A DNA stretch of 64,000 nt from Lyophyllum atratum (taxonomy: Eukaryota > Basidiomycota > Agaricomycetes > Agaricales > Lyophyllaceae), in NCBI GenBank assembly GCA_014905825.1, contig JACGCN010000016.1:310001-374000 (forward strand). The letters are read 5' to 3'. The notes beneath the pieces are model-generated. The model did no database searches. It was not told the DNA's origin and was given only the letters and a program-made list of their open reading frames with translations. Of the stretch, positions 34,422 to 45,085 are shown piece after piece. The translations under genes were made by a program, and so were the position numbers. The first letter of the stretch is position 1; each line of letters starts with the position of its first letter.

Positions 34422-37400
34422 GCATGTTAGGGTCAACAACCCAAATTTTGCAGCCTATCCATGGACCACCAATGATATATGCCGCGTCAACGACCTGCCT
34501 GCTCTACTCGGTCGTGACTCGCCAACTTATGTGTGTCTTTTACTCCCTTTTTCTCATAGTTTGCCCTGCTTTCTTAGCTTGATTTGCAGGTCCTGGCGTC
34601 CAAGCTCATGGAACTGGAGATGAAAAATACACCCGTGATCAAAGAGGACCAATACTCGCTTTTCGTAGAGCAGATGCATGGTCGGCCGGTTACATGCGCT
34701 ACTGCAGGTCAGGCCATGGAAAGTCTCTACGCGACCTTGATGGCATACCGCCTGATTGATCTGGATCTGTCCACTCGTGGGTCTCATCCTCGAATTCTCA
34801 GCTCCAGTCCTTCCCTTCCGCTGGTCACCAAACGTACAAAAGTGGTGCGTAATCAGCTCCCCTTCCTTTTTAGTCTTCTTTTCTTTTTGTTTTTGTTTTT
34901 TGTGTACTATTCCGCTAAAAAATCCTCCTGCAAAGCCGTTCGAAGACTTGAACGATTTAAAGAAAATTATTGGTCGCTCGAATAAAGATCTGCAGCATCG
35001 TGACAAGGAATTAGTAAAAAGGAAAAACCCACTGGATCCAACCCCTTCATCTTCCGCGCTGTCGAGCAGCAATCCTCTTATGTCGTTGTATACCCATTTT
35101 GCAAAAAGCGTGCAAAGGCATAGATTGACCAACACCATTATCAACCTTTCTGCGGCGGCCCTTCACTTGGCATATCTTCTCAGAGGCAATGTCTACTTGC
35201 CGACAGAAACGTCGGAAATAGAGGAATTCTTGATATCTTCAAGGTAATTTGCTCACCTAGTATTGAGATTGACTGTTATATGTTCTAATATTGTCTTTTC
35301 ATTGGTACTTCCAGTGACGACCGTGAGCAAATGGACCGAATTCGCACGGAGTATGGTACTGCGTCGCAGGGCTGTGTTCCCGTCATGCAGAGGACTTTAT
35401 TTTTGGCGCTTACAGTGTCTCCTGTAATGCTGCTGATGCCTCGATCGTATGAGCAGTTTGCTGGAAAAGCTGCCCTTCTAGAAACGTGGTCGCAATTTGG
35501 ATCTATTGTACGACCATCTTCTATCGTCTCGGCTGATACCGCTGTTTGGAAGGTTTTATTTTCCGCTACGAAGGGCGGTGACATACTAGCGGACCTGAAA
35601 GTAGCTTTGTCAGAATTGGAGCCTGCCTTGGGTCCTCACTCTTCACCCTGGTTCGCAGTCACCCCCCATAAGCCGGTGCCGCACGCTTCTACATCCCAAA
35701 CCTCGATGGTGGTTGAGTTGGGGTCTGAAAGTGATGATGGTCCAGATGTTGGTATTGGACCGTCTGACGAGTCACATTATTCCGCACTTGGAACCAAGCC
35801 TGTTTCGTCCCAAACAGTCAGTGTACAAACCTCGGCTCTGACCTCCTCTCCGGCAAATATCACTCCGACCAATGATTCTGCCATCGATCCTCCTTCATGC
35901 GACCAGGCGCTTATACCACCTCTACTTCGGGGCTCCGAAGGGTCTCAGGAGTTTCAAGATCCGGTCACCGTTCCTGACGGCTTTACGACCCCTCGTCTTG
36001 CGGGCTCGGATCCCGATGGTCATATGATGTCTGACCGTACTGACCTTCAATCTCCTGCCCCTTCACCACATTCGGCTTCCGAACCGCTTACTGCTATTGC
36101 TCAGCATGAATTGCGCGGTGTATCTCCTAATTCGCCGCTTCATGCGGACAACACTACAGTTGTCACCGTTTCCGGTGGTGGACCTCCTCCTACGCCTGCG
36201 AGCCAATCTCGTGACGCAGATACAGGATGTATTGATCCGGCCGATCTTCAAACTCGGTCTCCGTCTCCAGTAATGGCGCCCAAAGCCCCCCTGAAGTTCG
36301 AAAGGCCCGTTACTCGCAGTTCCGCCGCAAATAATCCTAGCGTTACCAAACCTCCTTCTTCTTCCGGTCAAAAGAAGACACTCAAACGCCCGACAACGAC
36401 CAGCACTCCCAAAATGCCTTCTCAGTCTGGTCGAAAGAACTCCCACAAACGCCCGACAAAAAAAGTAAAAAAGGAAGCCACCACCACAGTCCCGGATGTA
36501 CCTGGAGAGCCTATATTTATTGACCTGACGCTAGAGGGCTCCGTGCGCTTTACCTTTCGTTAATCTTCGATACTACTAATTCATTTGCTTCCTGGTTTTC
36601 AAGGACAATGATCTACCTGATCCGCCGATTGAAGTTAATTCGGAAACCGGCTTCGTTACTGGTGCACTTGACGTTACATATCCTCTAGCAGGTTCAGGAG
36701 TGCCCTACACTTGGAAGCCACGGTTTCACGTAGGTCCTAGTGTCCTCAATATTGGCCCTGGTTCTCATATCTTCCGCTAATATCCTTGCTTCTAGTTCGG
36801 TACCGAACTCGAGTGGTTCTACAAGTTAGACTCTGCTGTCCAGCGCAGTGCCTCTCGACCGGCTCCTATCAAGCATCTCACGCACTCTGAGTACTCGGCG
36901 CTCGCACCATCAACGCTATTGGACATGTTGAAGACATATGCCTGCATCTTGGTTGTAGACGAGCCACACACTGACGTAGGTTTCACTCGGGATGTGTTCA
37001 ATAATTTTTGTAGGCTGGATGAGGCGACAACCATACAGGGTGCCGATTTCAATTACCGCTAACCTTCATCGCATCTAACGCTGATTTTCAGACTTTTCCG
37101 TTCCTGATGGCCCGACGTATCGCAAGGGAAGCGTTTTAGACCTATTGGAGGCTTCTCGTTTGCCGAATCCGCCGGCTCTCAGCGCACTGCATCTCCCATC
37201 TGCGTATGACATGTATCCGAACCTCCCATTCTCTAGCGACTGGGCGGTGTGGCAACAGGTGCAGGGAGAAGCCTACTGCCGCTTTACTGACCTTTATCCC
37301 ATCCCACATCTTCGTTGGGGCATTGCATCCACAGGGTCCGCTTATCATTATTGGCACTATGACGCTAACGGCTTGATGACGTTTATAAAACTCAAATGCG

Positions 37401-38826
37401 GAAGAAAGTTATGGTACATCGCCGTTCCCAAAGACGGCGACTTTACCATCTTCATGCAACCTGACATAATGACGAAATTTGAGCTCAACGAGTCCAACCA
37501 GGACCTGTGGGATGTATACGTGGTTGTCCTCCACCCTGGTACGACTCTGTAAGCTCCCATATATTTGTATTATCGTGATATACGGTGTTGATGCCCTTTG
37601 AAGCATCATGCGACCTACCCTGCCACATTGTGTCGTCACACCGGAACCGTCATTCTGTTCAGGAGGTCATTTCATTGCTGTTTCCACCATCCCGTACACC
37701 ATCGTCGGGGCATATAATCACTCAATTGGCGCTAGCAGCTACACAAATACGGACCATTTCAACGCCTCGCACTCTGCTCTCATGAGGCTGCTAGTCTTCT
37801 ATCAGCTAAAACTTTTTGCAGATCCTCCTGAGCGTATGTATCTCATCCACCTATACTTGTTTTAACGGCTCACGTGCAGCAGCGAGCCCTCATATGCCAG
37901 ACCTATCTACGTGGGACGGTTTCTTGGTCGTCATCTACTTGTGCATCTATTTCGAGATCGTCAGTGCTCTCATCTCTCATCGGGTGGGATTACACAGACG
38001 ATGTACGTGGTTTCGAAGCTTCCATCAAAAACAGGAGCAGGGCCCGCCAGTTACTGTTCCAAGTATTTTCCCGGTACACGTATGTTGGACCCGAAGGATC
38101 CCTCACTGGCATGGACGTCTTTTATAAGATTTTTTCGGTTTTCCTCGCACATCATGCCCGCTTGCTTGTCCGATACAAGCATCTGGCAGTACAGCGGAAA
38201 GTAGAAGGCATTAATGGAAGGACAACTGTGGCTGATGTTTCGTCGGATGTTTATCGGTGCATTCGTGGAGGACCTGCATGGTTATTTTATTCGGATAGCG
38301 CTGCTGTAGATGGACCGGCGTCTTTCGCTTGGCATGGGCCAGTCTATGATATTCAGCTGAACAGCAAGCAGCAGGAATACGGTGCGCTTGTTGTTTTATG
38401 TTCGCTTTGCAGTATTATCGCTAATCTTTATGCTCAGTATTTCCTTACGCCTCCGGCTACGTATACGGTGACATCGACATGGCGAGGAGTTTGGGTTTCA
38501 AAATTAGCCCTGAAGATGTCTTCTTTCTCAGTGCTGATCACGAGCTTAGCGTTGATGGTGACGGTGAAGGCGATGATACAGACGACGATAATGATGGAGA
38601 TGTAAGTCACCTTGGCTGTTGTTGTTGTGGGGGCTTATTTTTTGATATCAACAAGCAGGACAACGAATTATCGGATGATGACGGAGAGCATAGCGATGTT
38701 GCGAGCGATGGCGAAAATTCCGATATGGGTTATCCCGACCGTCGAGTGACGTCACTTAAGCGTGCTCGCAGCACCTCTGGCTCACAGGACGACCTGGCTC
38801 CCAAGAAAGCTCGTCAGGTTCAGTAG
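34399..38826 (+). CDS. JmjC-domain protein of the accessory island
   Basis: Twelve exons (34399-34530, 34590-34844, 34936-35243, 35315-36542, 36604-36729, 36796-37039, 37092-37548, 37604-37833, 37880-37918, 37965-38381, 38438-38601, 38659-38826) give 1255 aa without a frame break. Residues 1-270 are helical; ~280-640 are disordered and Pro/Ser/Thr-rich with basic stretches (KKTLKRPT, KKVKKEA). A cupin/JmjC fold follows. SAYHYWHYDANGLMTFIKL supplies His853 and Asp855, RKLWYI supplies Lys870 (2-oxoglutarate site), and LIMRPTLPHCV supplies His925. Spacing matches active JmjC dioxygenases, so demethylase or hydroxylase activity is plausible. The C-terminus is acidic with a nuclear-type basic end (LKRARSTSGS, PKKARQ). 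Substrate unknown. Confidence 0.82.
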
Positions 38827-39494
38827 AATATCCCTGTTCTTTACCGTTGTATGCTGTAAATATGTGAAAGACTGTATCAAGAATTCCAACAATGCTTCTA
38901 CCGCGTCCAATTGGGGAATACATTAATATTTGTACTACTTGCACCTATGCATACCCTTCATCTGCGCCAGAATCTATACAGGTATGCCGTGTCATCTATG
39001 TCATGACAATCGAATCCACACTTTTGAAATCGCTCACGCAAAAACATTTTAAGGTTCAAGGTAAAAATGAGTTTCAAGTCAGGATAGGCACACACCCAGA
39101 ATAAGAGTCTTAAGTGGGCATTGGTACCAGCTACACCATGCGCCAATATCACACTCTGGCAGTGCTGAACTCACAGCGTCATACCCACAAGACTGTCTGT
39201 ACCGCTGTTTACGTAATGATTTACCATCGTGACTTCATCTGTTCTCACGGATCTGAGCCAACCTTAATGGTCTGTACCTCTGTTTACATAATTGTTACAC
39301 GTGAGTTTGTTTGGGTCTCTTATACTCTTCTTTTTCAACCCTCTTCGTTGCGTACCTCCACTATGCTGCTCTCAAGCATGTTCAGAGTTCGGCTCTATGT
39401 ATTGCTTTCTTGCTGTCTGTTTTTGATTCATTACGCTTCAGTCCCCCTGCCCGTATTGTGAGTGGAAGTTGTCCGTCTCACTAGCTCTTAACTA
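38827..39494. other. intergenic between JmjC gene and Rep ORF, two motif copies
   Basis: Holds two copies of the recurring motif in the same orientation: 39194-39217 (TGTCTGTACCGCTGTTTACG TAAT, then CATCGTGACTT) and 39269-39292 (GGTCTGTACCTCTGTTTACA TAAT, then ACACGTGAGTT). Also GACTGTATCAAGAATTCCA near 38870, matched by GAGTGTATCAGGAATTCCA near 27663. Confidence 0.7.
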
Positions 39495-42400
39495 ATGTGT
39501 TTCCGACTCTACAGACAATACGGACAATCTGGGACTACTGCTATCCGATCTGTTAACGGCGTTGGGCTGTGTGATCGCGTTGGGCGGTGCACTGGCTCCC
39601 TATCGAACATAGAGCACAGCTCTCAACTTATCTTAGAGCGATGCTCTACTAACAACTCGGAGCATTGCTCTTGGGATACTATCCTCCGTCCCGTCCCATC
39701 CCATGTCATACATTGCCTAAATATTGTATTGTCTGGACCTTACGGACCTCCTTGGTCTAATTTCCTGCGTACCCATGTTGGTTGGTCACATATTTTCTCG
39801 CAGGACAACTCACCATTGGTCCACCTTCCTCACCGCTTACTTGCACTGTTAGTGAATTCGCTCAAGGCATTATCCGCTCTCATGTCAGCTCGCTTACCGG
39901 CCCCTCTTCCACGTTGTTGTTACGATCTTCCTGGCTGCTGGACACGTCTGTTTTGTTTCACAACGATTTGCCCCCCTGCAACGCGCGTTAGACGCCTTTC
40001 GATCCAACTGTTGAGGCCCTTTTTGTTGAGCCATGATTTTCATATGGCTATGCGTCGTCAGCGTGTCCCTGTTCCCAATCATGTTCTTGTACACATGTCT
40101 TGTGATGTTGACCTCGCTTTCCACATCTACAAGTGTGGTTACCTCATGCCTGCATATTGGCCGGACCTTGCAACTGCATATTGTGTACGTACCACCATTC
40201 TCACGCTTGCATCGTTTCTGCAATATACTTCGTCTTCTACTGCTGCCCGTCACATATCCCGTTGTCCTGATGTCGTTGATATATCTGATCCGATAACCCC
40301 CGCCCCTAAAGGTCAGTGGGGCGGTGGTAGATCATTTTCATTTCCTCCTCATGAAATCATACCTTTTATTGATGCGGGGCCTGACAGTTTTGCCGCCGGT
40401 ACTGTCTTGAAATTTGTCGCTCACGCGTCTGATACAGGCCTGCTATGCTTTCCGGCAAGTAGTGGCTTCATACACGCCAGAGTCCCTCTCCGTGTGCTGG
40501 TTGAGCACATATCGTTGGAGAATGTACGTAAGATTGCTCGTAGTCATGGAATTGTACTGCCTAGCAAGTTCAACAGTTTGAGCTCCCTTGAAGTTTTCGA
40601 TGGTCATAGCTGCACAAAGTGCAGTTTCATATATTCTGTATTTCATGCCGAACCCGGTAAGCTGCCCAAAAACGCATCTCGTCGCGCAGCTGCCCGAGCT
40701 CTACGTTCTACCTTGAACATTAAAACCCCTTCTAACCGTTCAGAGGGTTCGAGTCTTGTTGATTCTGCAAAACATGGTCAGCCTTCCAAGCGACGTACAA
40801 AAGAAATCTCGAGACCGGATAAGGTTGTTGCCTCGGCTCCCATATTTCCTTCAACCTCCGCATGTTCTACCGTGGTTCTGGAGGACGAGTTGCCTGACCC
40901 GTACGACGGATGCGTATTCCCTCCCAATCCACTTAGTCCGGAGATAGCGCGAGATGTGATTGACAATTTTTGCAGTGCTAGCAGCTCCGCCGCAATCAGT
41001 GAAGCTGGTTGTGCAGTGTGCGGCCTTCTACATCCACTGTCCACCATGCAGCCACTCGAAGGTCTTCAAGAACTCACAGGCGTCCTTACAGTTCCTAACA
41101 TGACGCGGGCAGAAAGACTGACATCATCTGACCCTATCAAGGACCTTCCAGGTCCTGTGCTAGACTTATCTTGCACCCACGTCTGCTCAAGTTGTCATAT
41201 AGCACTTGTCAAGGGTGTCGTTCCAGCTAACTCTCTGGCAAACGGGTTTTGGCTGGGCGACGTACCTGAGGTTTTGAAAGGACTGACATGGATTGAGAAG
41301 CTTCTTGTGGCTAAAGTACGGACATCTCTTTGTTATGCGCATGTATCCAGTTCTGGGTTAAATAAAATGAATGCTCATCTGATCGCTTTTGAGTCACCTG
41401 TAACCAAGGTTTATGAGATGCTCCCTCCACCCCTCTCGGAAATGGACGAAGTTTTAGCCATATTGTTTACAGGACCTTGCCGGCCTACCGAAGACGATTT
41501 CAAGCGGACTCCTTTGTTGGTACGTCGATCCGCTGTTCAAAAGTCTTTGGAATGGTTGCTGCTCAACCACAAAGATTATAAGGATGTTGAGATATCCCAC
41601 AAGAACCTATCTGAGTATCCAGAGCATGAACCCCCTGTTTCTGTCGTTTACCACCCAAGTGTTAAGGAAGCAAGAACTGTTGATCCCGCTGTTCATGACG
41701 TAGAAGGCGACAATGGGGTTATTGATGGCAGCTGCCCTTTTGTTGTACACGGTCTGACTGGTGAAAGTTTGGGTGCAAAGACCAAAGACGAGCTTAAGGG
41801 ATTGGCATTGCAACACTGGTGCACTAACGGTGCTGTGCTGCGGGTGGGACATTCCACACTCCCTAAAAGCTGGTTCAAAAACGACCCGTCATTATATCCT
41901 CAGATGTTCCCTTGGCTGTTTCCATATGGGCTCGGTGGTCTAGGTGCATCTAAGGGTCGTATGTCAATACGTAAACACAAGGGAAACCTGCTACTCTATC
42001 ATGACAAGCGCTTCCAGATGGATACTGGCTATCCTTTCGCAGCTTTCAGTCACGAGCAGGTTAAAGCTGCTACCAGTGGTGGATTTCTTGCTGTTGAGCG
42101 AAAGAATTTCTCAGACATAGCTGATCGGCTTCTGACTGTAAATCAATCTGTTTTCAGTGATATAGCAACTCGCATGGCCAATGGGGAGGTCCTACGTCCC
42201 GATACCGAGGAGGAAAAAGCTTGCTTCAAAGTAATTGAAGACCTGGACGTCGTTTCTGGTCGTATCGAAGGTTCAACGGTTTCCAAGAAGCACATGAGAA
42301 ATGAGATATGGTCTCTTGTTGTCAGTAAAGGTGCCCCGACTTGGTACATCACACTATCACCTGTTGACATTAAGCACCCAATATGCCTTTATTTTGCGGA

Positions 42401-44084
42401 CACGGCCACCGAGTTCAAGCCTGAGCTTCGGGTTACTTCAGATAAGGCTTATAGGCTTATTGCAACTAATCCGGTGGCCGGGGCAAGGTTCTTCCATTTC
42501 ATGATTTCTGCGTTCATTAAGCATGTTCTAGGCGTAGGTTCTGACACACCTGGTCTATACGGGGACACTTCTGCTTATTACGGGACAGTCGAGCAGCAAG
42601 GCCGTCTGACGCTCCATCTACATATTCTTATTTGGTTGATAAGGGCTCTGACACCTGAGGAAGCAAGATCTAAAATCATGGACCCCGATTCTGACTTCCA
42701 GAAGGCTCTAGTTCAGTATTTGGAAGCAGCGTTTACGGGTGATTTTCTTACTGGTACAATTGACGTGGTAAGAGAGCATGTTGCCAATATGGAGAACGCG
42801 CCTGAGTATATAGACCCAACTAGAACCCTTCCTGATCCCCCGCCTCCACCTTGTGCGACTAGCTGCTCTGCCTGTGATAGGTGCTCTGAAGTTGCAGGGT
42901 GGTGGTCCAGGTTTAAGGTCGTGGTGGACGACATTATATTTCGTTCAAATATACATACCTGCTATTCCGTGTATAAGGCGGACGGGACCAAAAAGTTGAA
43001 CAAGGAGAATAAGGGGTGCTTGGATAATCCCTGGAAGAGGTGTCGAGCCAGGTTTCCTAGAACATTATATAAACAAACTGAGGTAGACCCTGCGACTGGT
43101 GCGCTCAACATGCGTAAGTCGGAACCTTGGATCAACACCTTCACCGCTGCTGTATCCTATCTGTTTCGTTGCAACACTGACGTTGAGAGTATGCGTTCCG
43201 GAACTTCCGTCAAGGCAGTGCTTCTGTATGTGACCAAGTACATAACCAAGCCTGCGCTTAAAACCAGTACTGCGTTTCTGGGTACGGTGTGGGACTCTAA
43301 TAGCTGTGCTTATGATAGCATCATAGTCCTATTGTTTAACTTGTGGTCTAGTGATCGTCAGCTTTGGTCGGTCAACTTACGCCAGACGAGCGCCAGACTC
43401 ACAAGACCACTTACTCAAAAGTTTGAAGCCGTTGATGCTGACAACCACGAGTCCTTAGAAGCTGTCAGGGATTGGCTACGCATCAAGCTTAATGCAAAGG
43501 ACTCTACCATATTTCCAACAGGTGGTTACACCAGCATTCATGCTATTGTGGACGAGCTATTAAGATGTAGGAATCCAATTGTTTCCTCTTACCAGCTATG
43601 CAGCAGCGGCCACAGAGTCAACAAACGACCTTCAAAACTAAATTCGGCTCACATTGTGCTGTTGTCGTGTGAGCATGAGTCTATTGGAGAATGTATCAGT
43701 GTTAATAACTTTCACACACCAACAGAATCCCTGTGCCAGACATGCAACACACACCTGGACAGATCATATCGCTTCGTTCAGACACCACCATTGATCGCCT
43801 TTGACATCTCAAATATCCACCCGTCCATTGACAGGGCTCTGACGGTAACTGTTCCAGGTAGCTCCCGTACGCGGTATATATTGAGAGGGGTGGTATACTA
43901 TGGTGAGCATCACTTTACATGTAGGTACGTGGACGACTGTGGTTCGGTGTGGTTTCATGACGGCCTTGCCACAGGAAGACACATGATCCGTGAGCCGGAT
44001 CTGTCCAGTTTTGACTTGGCAACTTGTGGTTCGAGAGAAGCAAGCCTGGCAGTTTATGTCAAGGAAGATGCGGCGATTGCGTAG
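39495..44084 (+). CDS. Helitron Rep protein fused to a USP-like cysteine protease domain, helicase absent
   Basis: One open frame of 1529 codons; the true start is uncertain, because the first ~180 residues have unlikely composition and Mets near 40044 are alternatives. Order of parts: a Cys-containing region resembling DUF6570 (about residues 560-720, CSSCHIALVKGVVPANSLA, GFWLGDVPEVLKGLTW); the Helitron-like N/Rep domain (about 835-1255) with the HUH motif LTLHLHILIW (His1041, His1043) and the two-tyrosine motif YVTKYITK (Tyr1245, Tyr1249, four apart as in Helitron Reps); then directly a USP/UCH-like domain with a Cys box WDSNSCAYDS (Cys1271) and a His box GVVYYGEHHFTCRYVDDCG...WFHDG (His1472/1473). 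The PIF1-type helicase that normally follows Rep is missing here and in the following kilobase. Rep nicks and joins single-stranded DNA in rolling-circle transposition. Confidence 0.85.
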   Translation: MCFRLYRQYGQSGTTAIRSVNGVGLCDRVGRCTGSLSNIEHSSQLILERCSTNNSEHCSWDTILRPVPSHVIHCLNIVLSGPYGPPWSNFLRTHVGWSHIFSQDNSPLVHLPHRLLALLVNSLKALSALMSARLPAPLPRCCYDLPGCWTRLFCFTTICPPATRVRRLSIQLLRPFLLSHDFHMAMRRQRVPVPNHVLVHMSCDVDLAFHIYKCGYLMPAYWPDLATAYCVRTTILTLASFLQYTSSSTAARHISRCPDVVDISDPITPAPKGQWGGGRSFSFPPHEIIPFIDAGPDSFAAGTVLKFVAHASDTGLLCFPASSGFIHARVPLRVLVEHISLENVRKIARSHGIVLPSKFNSLSSLEVFDGHSCTKCSFIYSVFHAEPGKLPKNASRRAAARALRSTLNIKTPSNRSEGSSLVDSAKHGQPSKRRTKEISRPDKVVASAPIFPSTSACSTVVLEDELPDPYDGCVFPPNPLSPEIARDVIDNFCSASSSAAISEAGCAVCGLLHPLSTMQPLEGLQELTGVLTVPNMTRAERLTSSDPIKDLPGPVLDLSCTHVCSSCHIALVKGVVPANSLANGFWLGDVPEVLKGLTWIEKLLVAKVRTSLCYAHVSSSGLNKMNAHLIAFESPVTKVYEMLPPPLSEMDEVLAILFTGPCRPTEDDFKRTPLLVRRSAVQKSLEWLLLNHKDYKDVEISHKNLSEYPEHEPPVSVVYHPSVKEARTVDPAVHDVEGDNGVIDGSCPFVVHGLTGESLGAKTKDELKGLALQHWCTNGAVLRVGHSTLPKSWFKNDPSLYPQMFPWLFPYGLGGLGASKGRMSIRKHKGNLLLYHDKRFQMDTGYPFAAFSHEQVKAATSGGFLAVERKNFSDIADRLLTVNQSVFSDIATRMANGEVLRPDTEEEKACFKVIEDLDVVSGRIEGSTVSKKHMRNEIWSLVVSKGAPTWYITLSPVDIKHPICLYFADTATEFKPELRVTSDKAYRLIATNPVAGARFFHFMISAFIKHVLGVGSDTPGLYGDTSAYYGTVEQQGRLTLHLHILIWLIRALTPEEARSKIMDPDSDFQKALVQYLEAAFTGDFLTGTIDVVREHVANMENAPEYIDPTRTLPDPPPPPCATSCSACDRCSEVAGWWSRFKVVVDDIIFRSNIHTCYSVYKADGTKKLNKENKGCLDNPWKRCRARFPRTLYKQTEVDPATGALNMRKSEPWINTFTAAVSYLFRCNTDVESMRSGTSVKAVLLYVTKYITKPALKTSTAFLGTVWDSNSCAYDSIIVLLFNLWSSDRQLWSVNLRQTSARLTRPLTQKFEAVDADNHESLEAVRDWLRIKLNAKDSTIFPTGGYTSIHAIVDELLRCRNPIVSSYQLCSSGHRVNKRPSKLNSAHIVLLSCEHESIGECISVNNFHTPTESLCQTCNTHLDRSYRFVQTPPLIAFDISNIHPSIDRALTVTVPGSSRTRYILRGVVYYGEHHFTCRYVDDCGSVWFHDGLATGRHMIREPDLSSFDLATCGSREASLAVYVKEDAAIA

Positions 44085-45085
44085 TTTGGGCTCTGCGCAA
44101 ATATATGATTACATAATTCTTGGTATGTACTGACCGCCAGATCTAGATCTCGGTCACGCCATGCTCGCAATGGCCCATACTCGCACGTTCACTGTCGTAA
44201 TGCATTTGCCCACACGCACCAGGCGCGACTCCTGATCAATTTCATCCAATCCAAGGGTGAGATCCTTGTTAAAATTGAACGAGTAAGTTTATATGCACCT
44301 GTATGAAACCATGTTGCTGATAGACAGCGACTTAGCTTTGCTTCTTCAGAAAATAACGTCAAGTTTCACTCACTCTGAGCCGTAAATGCTGTAACAGATG
44401 CGGCGATAAAGGCAACCAAGAAGAAAGCGACACGCAAGGTAGGGATCATCGTGTGTGGTATGTTCAGCGAAACTGCACAGCAGTTTCAGAGTAGTCGGTG
44501 CTTGGTGATTAGGACCGCCCTGCGGTGCTCAAACGACGACAAGGGATTAATTAGGTCCAGCCGATCAAGGTCAGCGATGTCGAGGGTAAAGACGATCCTT
44601 CAAACCTTGATGTACCTAGTTCGCGTCTTCGAAACACAGCATTGGACAAGTCACTAGGAGGGGCGCCGATCCTAAACATGGGTTTCTAACAGCAAGACGG
44701 GTTTAGCACACCTATTAGGGCACATTCTCCACAGCTTTGAAAAACCTACACCTGATTTTCTTGAAATTCGGGCATCTGTCTTTAACGGGTAGGGTAGAAT
44801 GATGGCAAGCCTGAGATGGTGGTGATGGTGGAAAGAACGTTCAGCGAGAAGGTAGTCTGCTTCGGCAGTGCACGCTGTACCTCGCATTTGCCAAATATGC
44901 GCGGGAACAAATACAATGGCTTGGATAGAGGAGAGTGTAAGTATTACATGATACAAATCCCAAAAGATTCCGAAGTGGCCCTTGAAATTAGACGCATAAC
45001 TAGCATGGCAAAAGCATGGCGAAAACATAATAACCGAATAAGAACGAACGACGACCAGGTCCATATACATAGGCTGTATGGTGTA
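44085..45085. other. 3' flank of Rep ORF
   Basis: No helicase motifs (no Walker A/B PIF1-like sequences) in any frame. I could not identify a convincing Helitron 3' end (short hairpin followed by CTRR). A 68-codon ORF at 44451 has no domain. Confidence 0.4.

Noticed and set aside
44085..45085. Search for Helitron helicase and 3' terminus
   Set aside because: No PIF1 motifs and no convincing hairpin plus CTRR end found, so element boundaries are not claimed.
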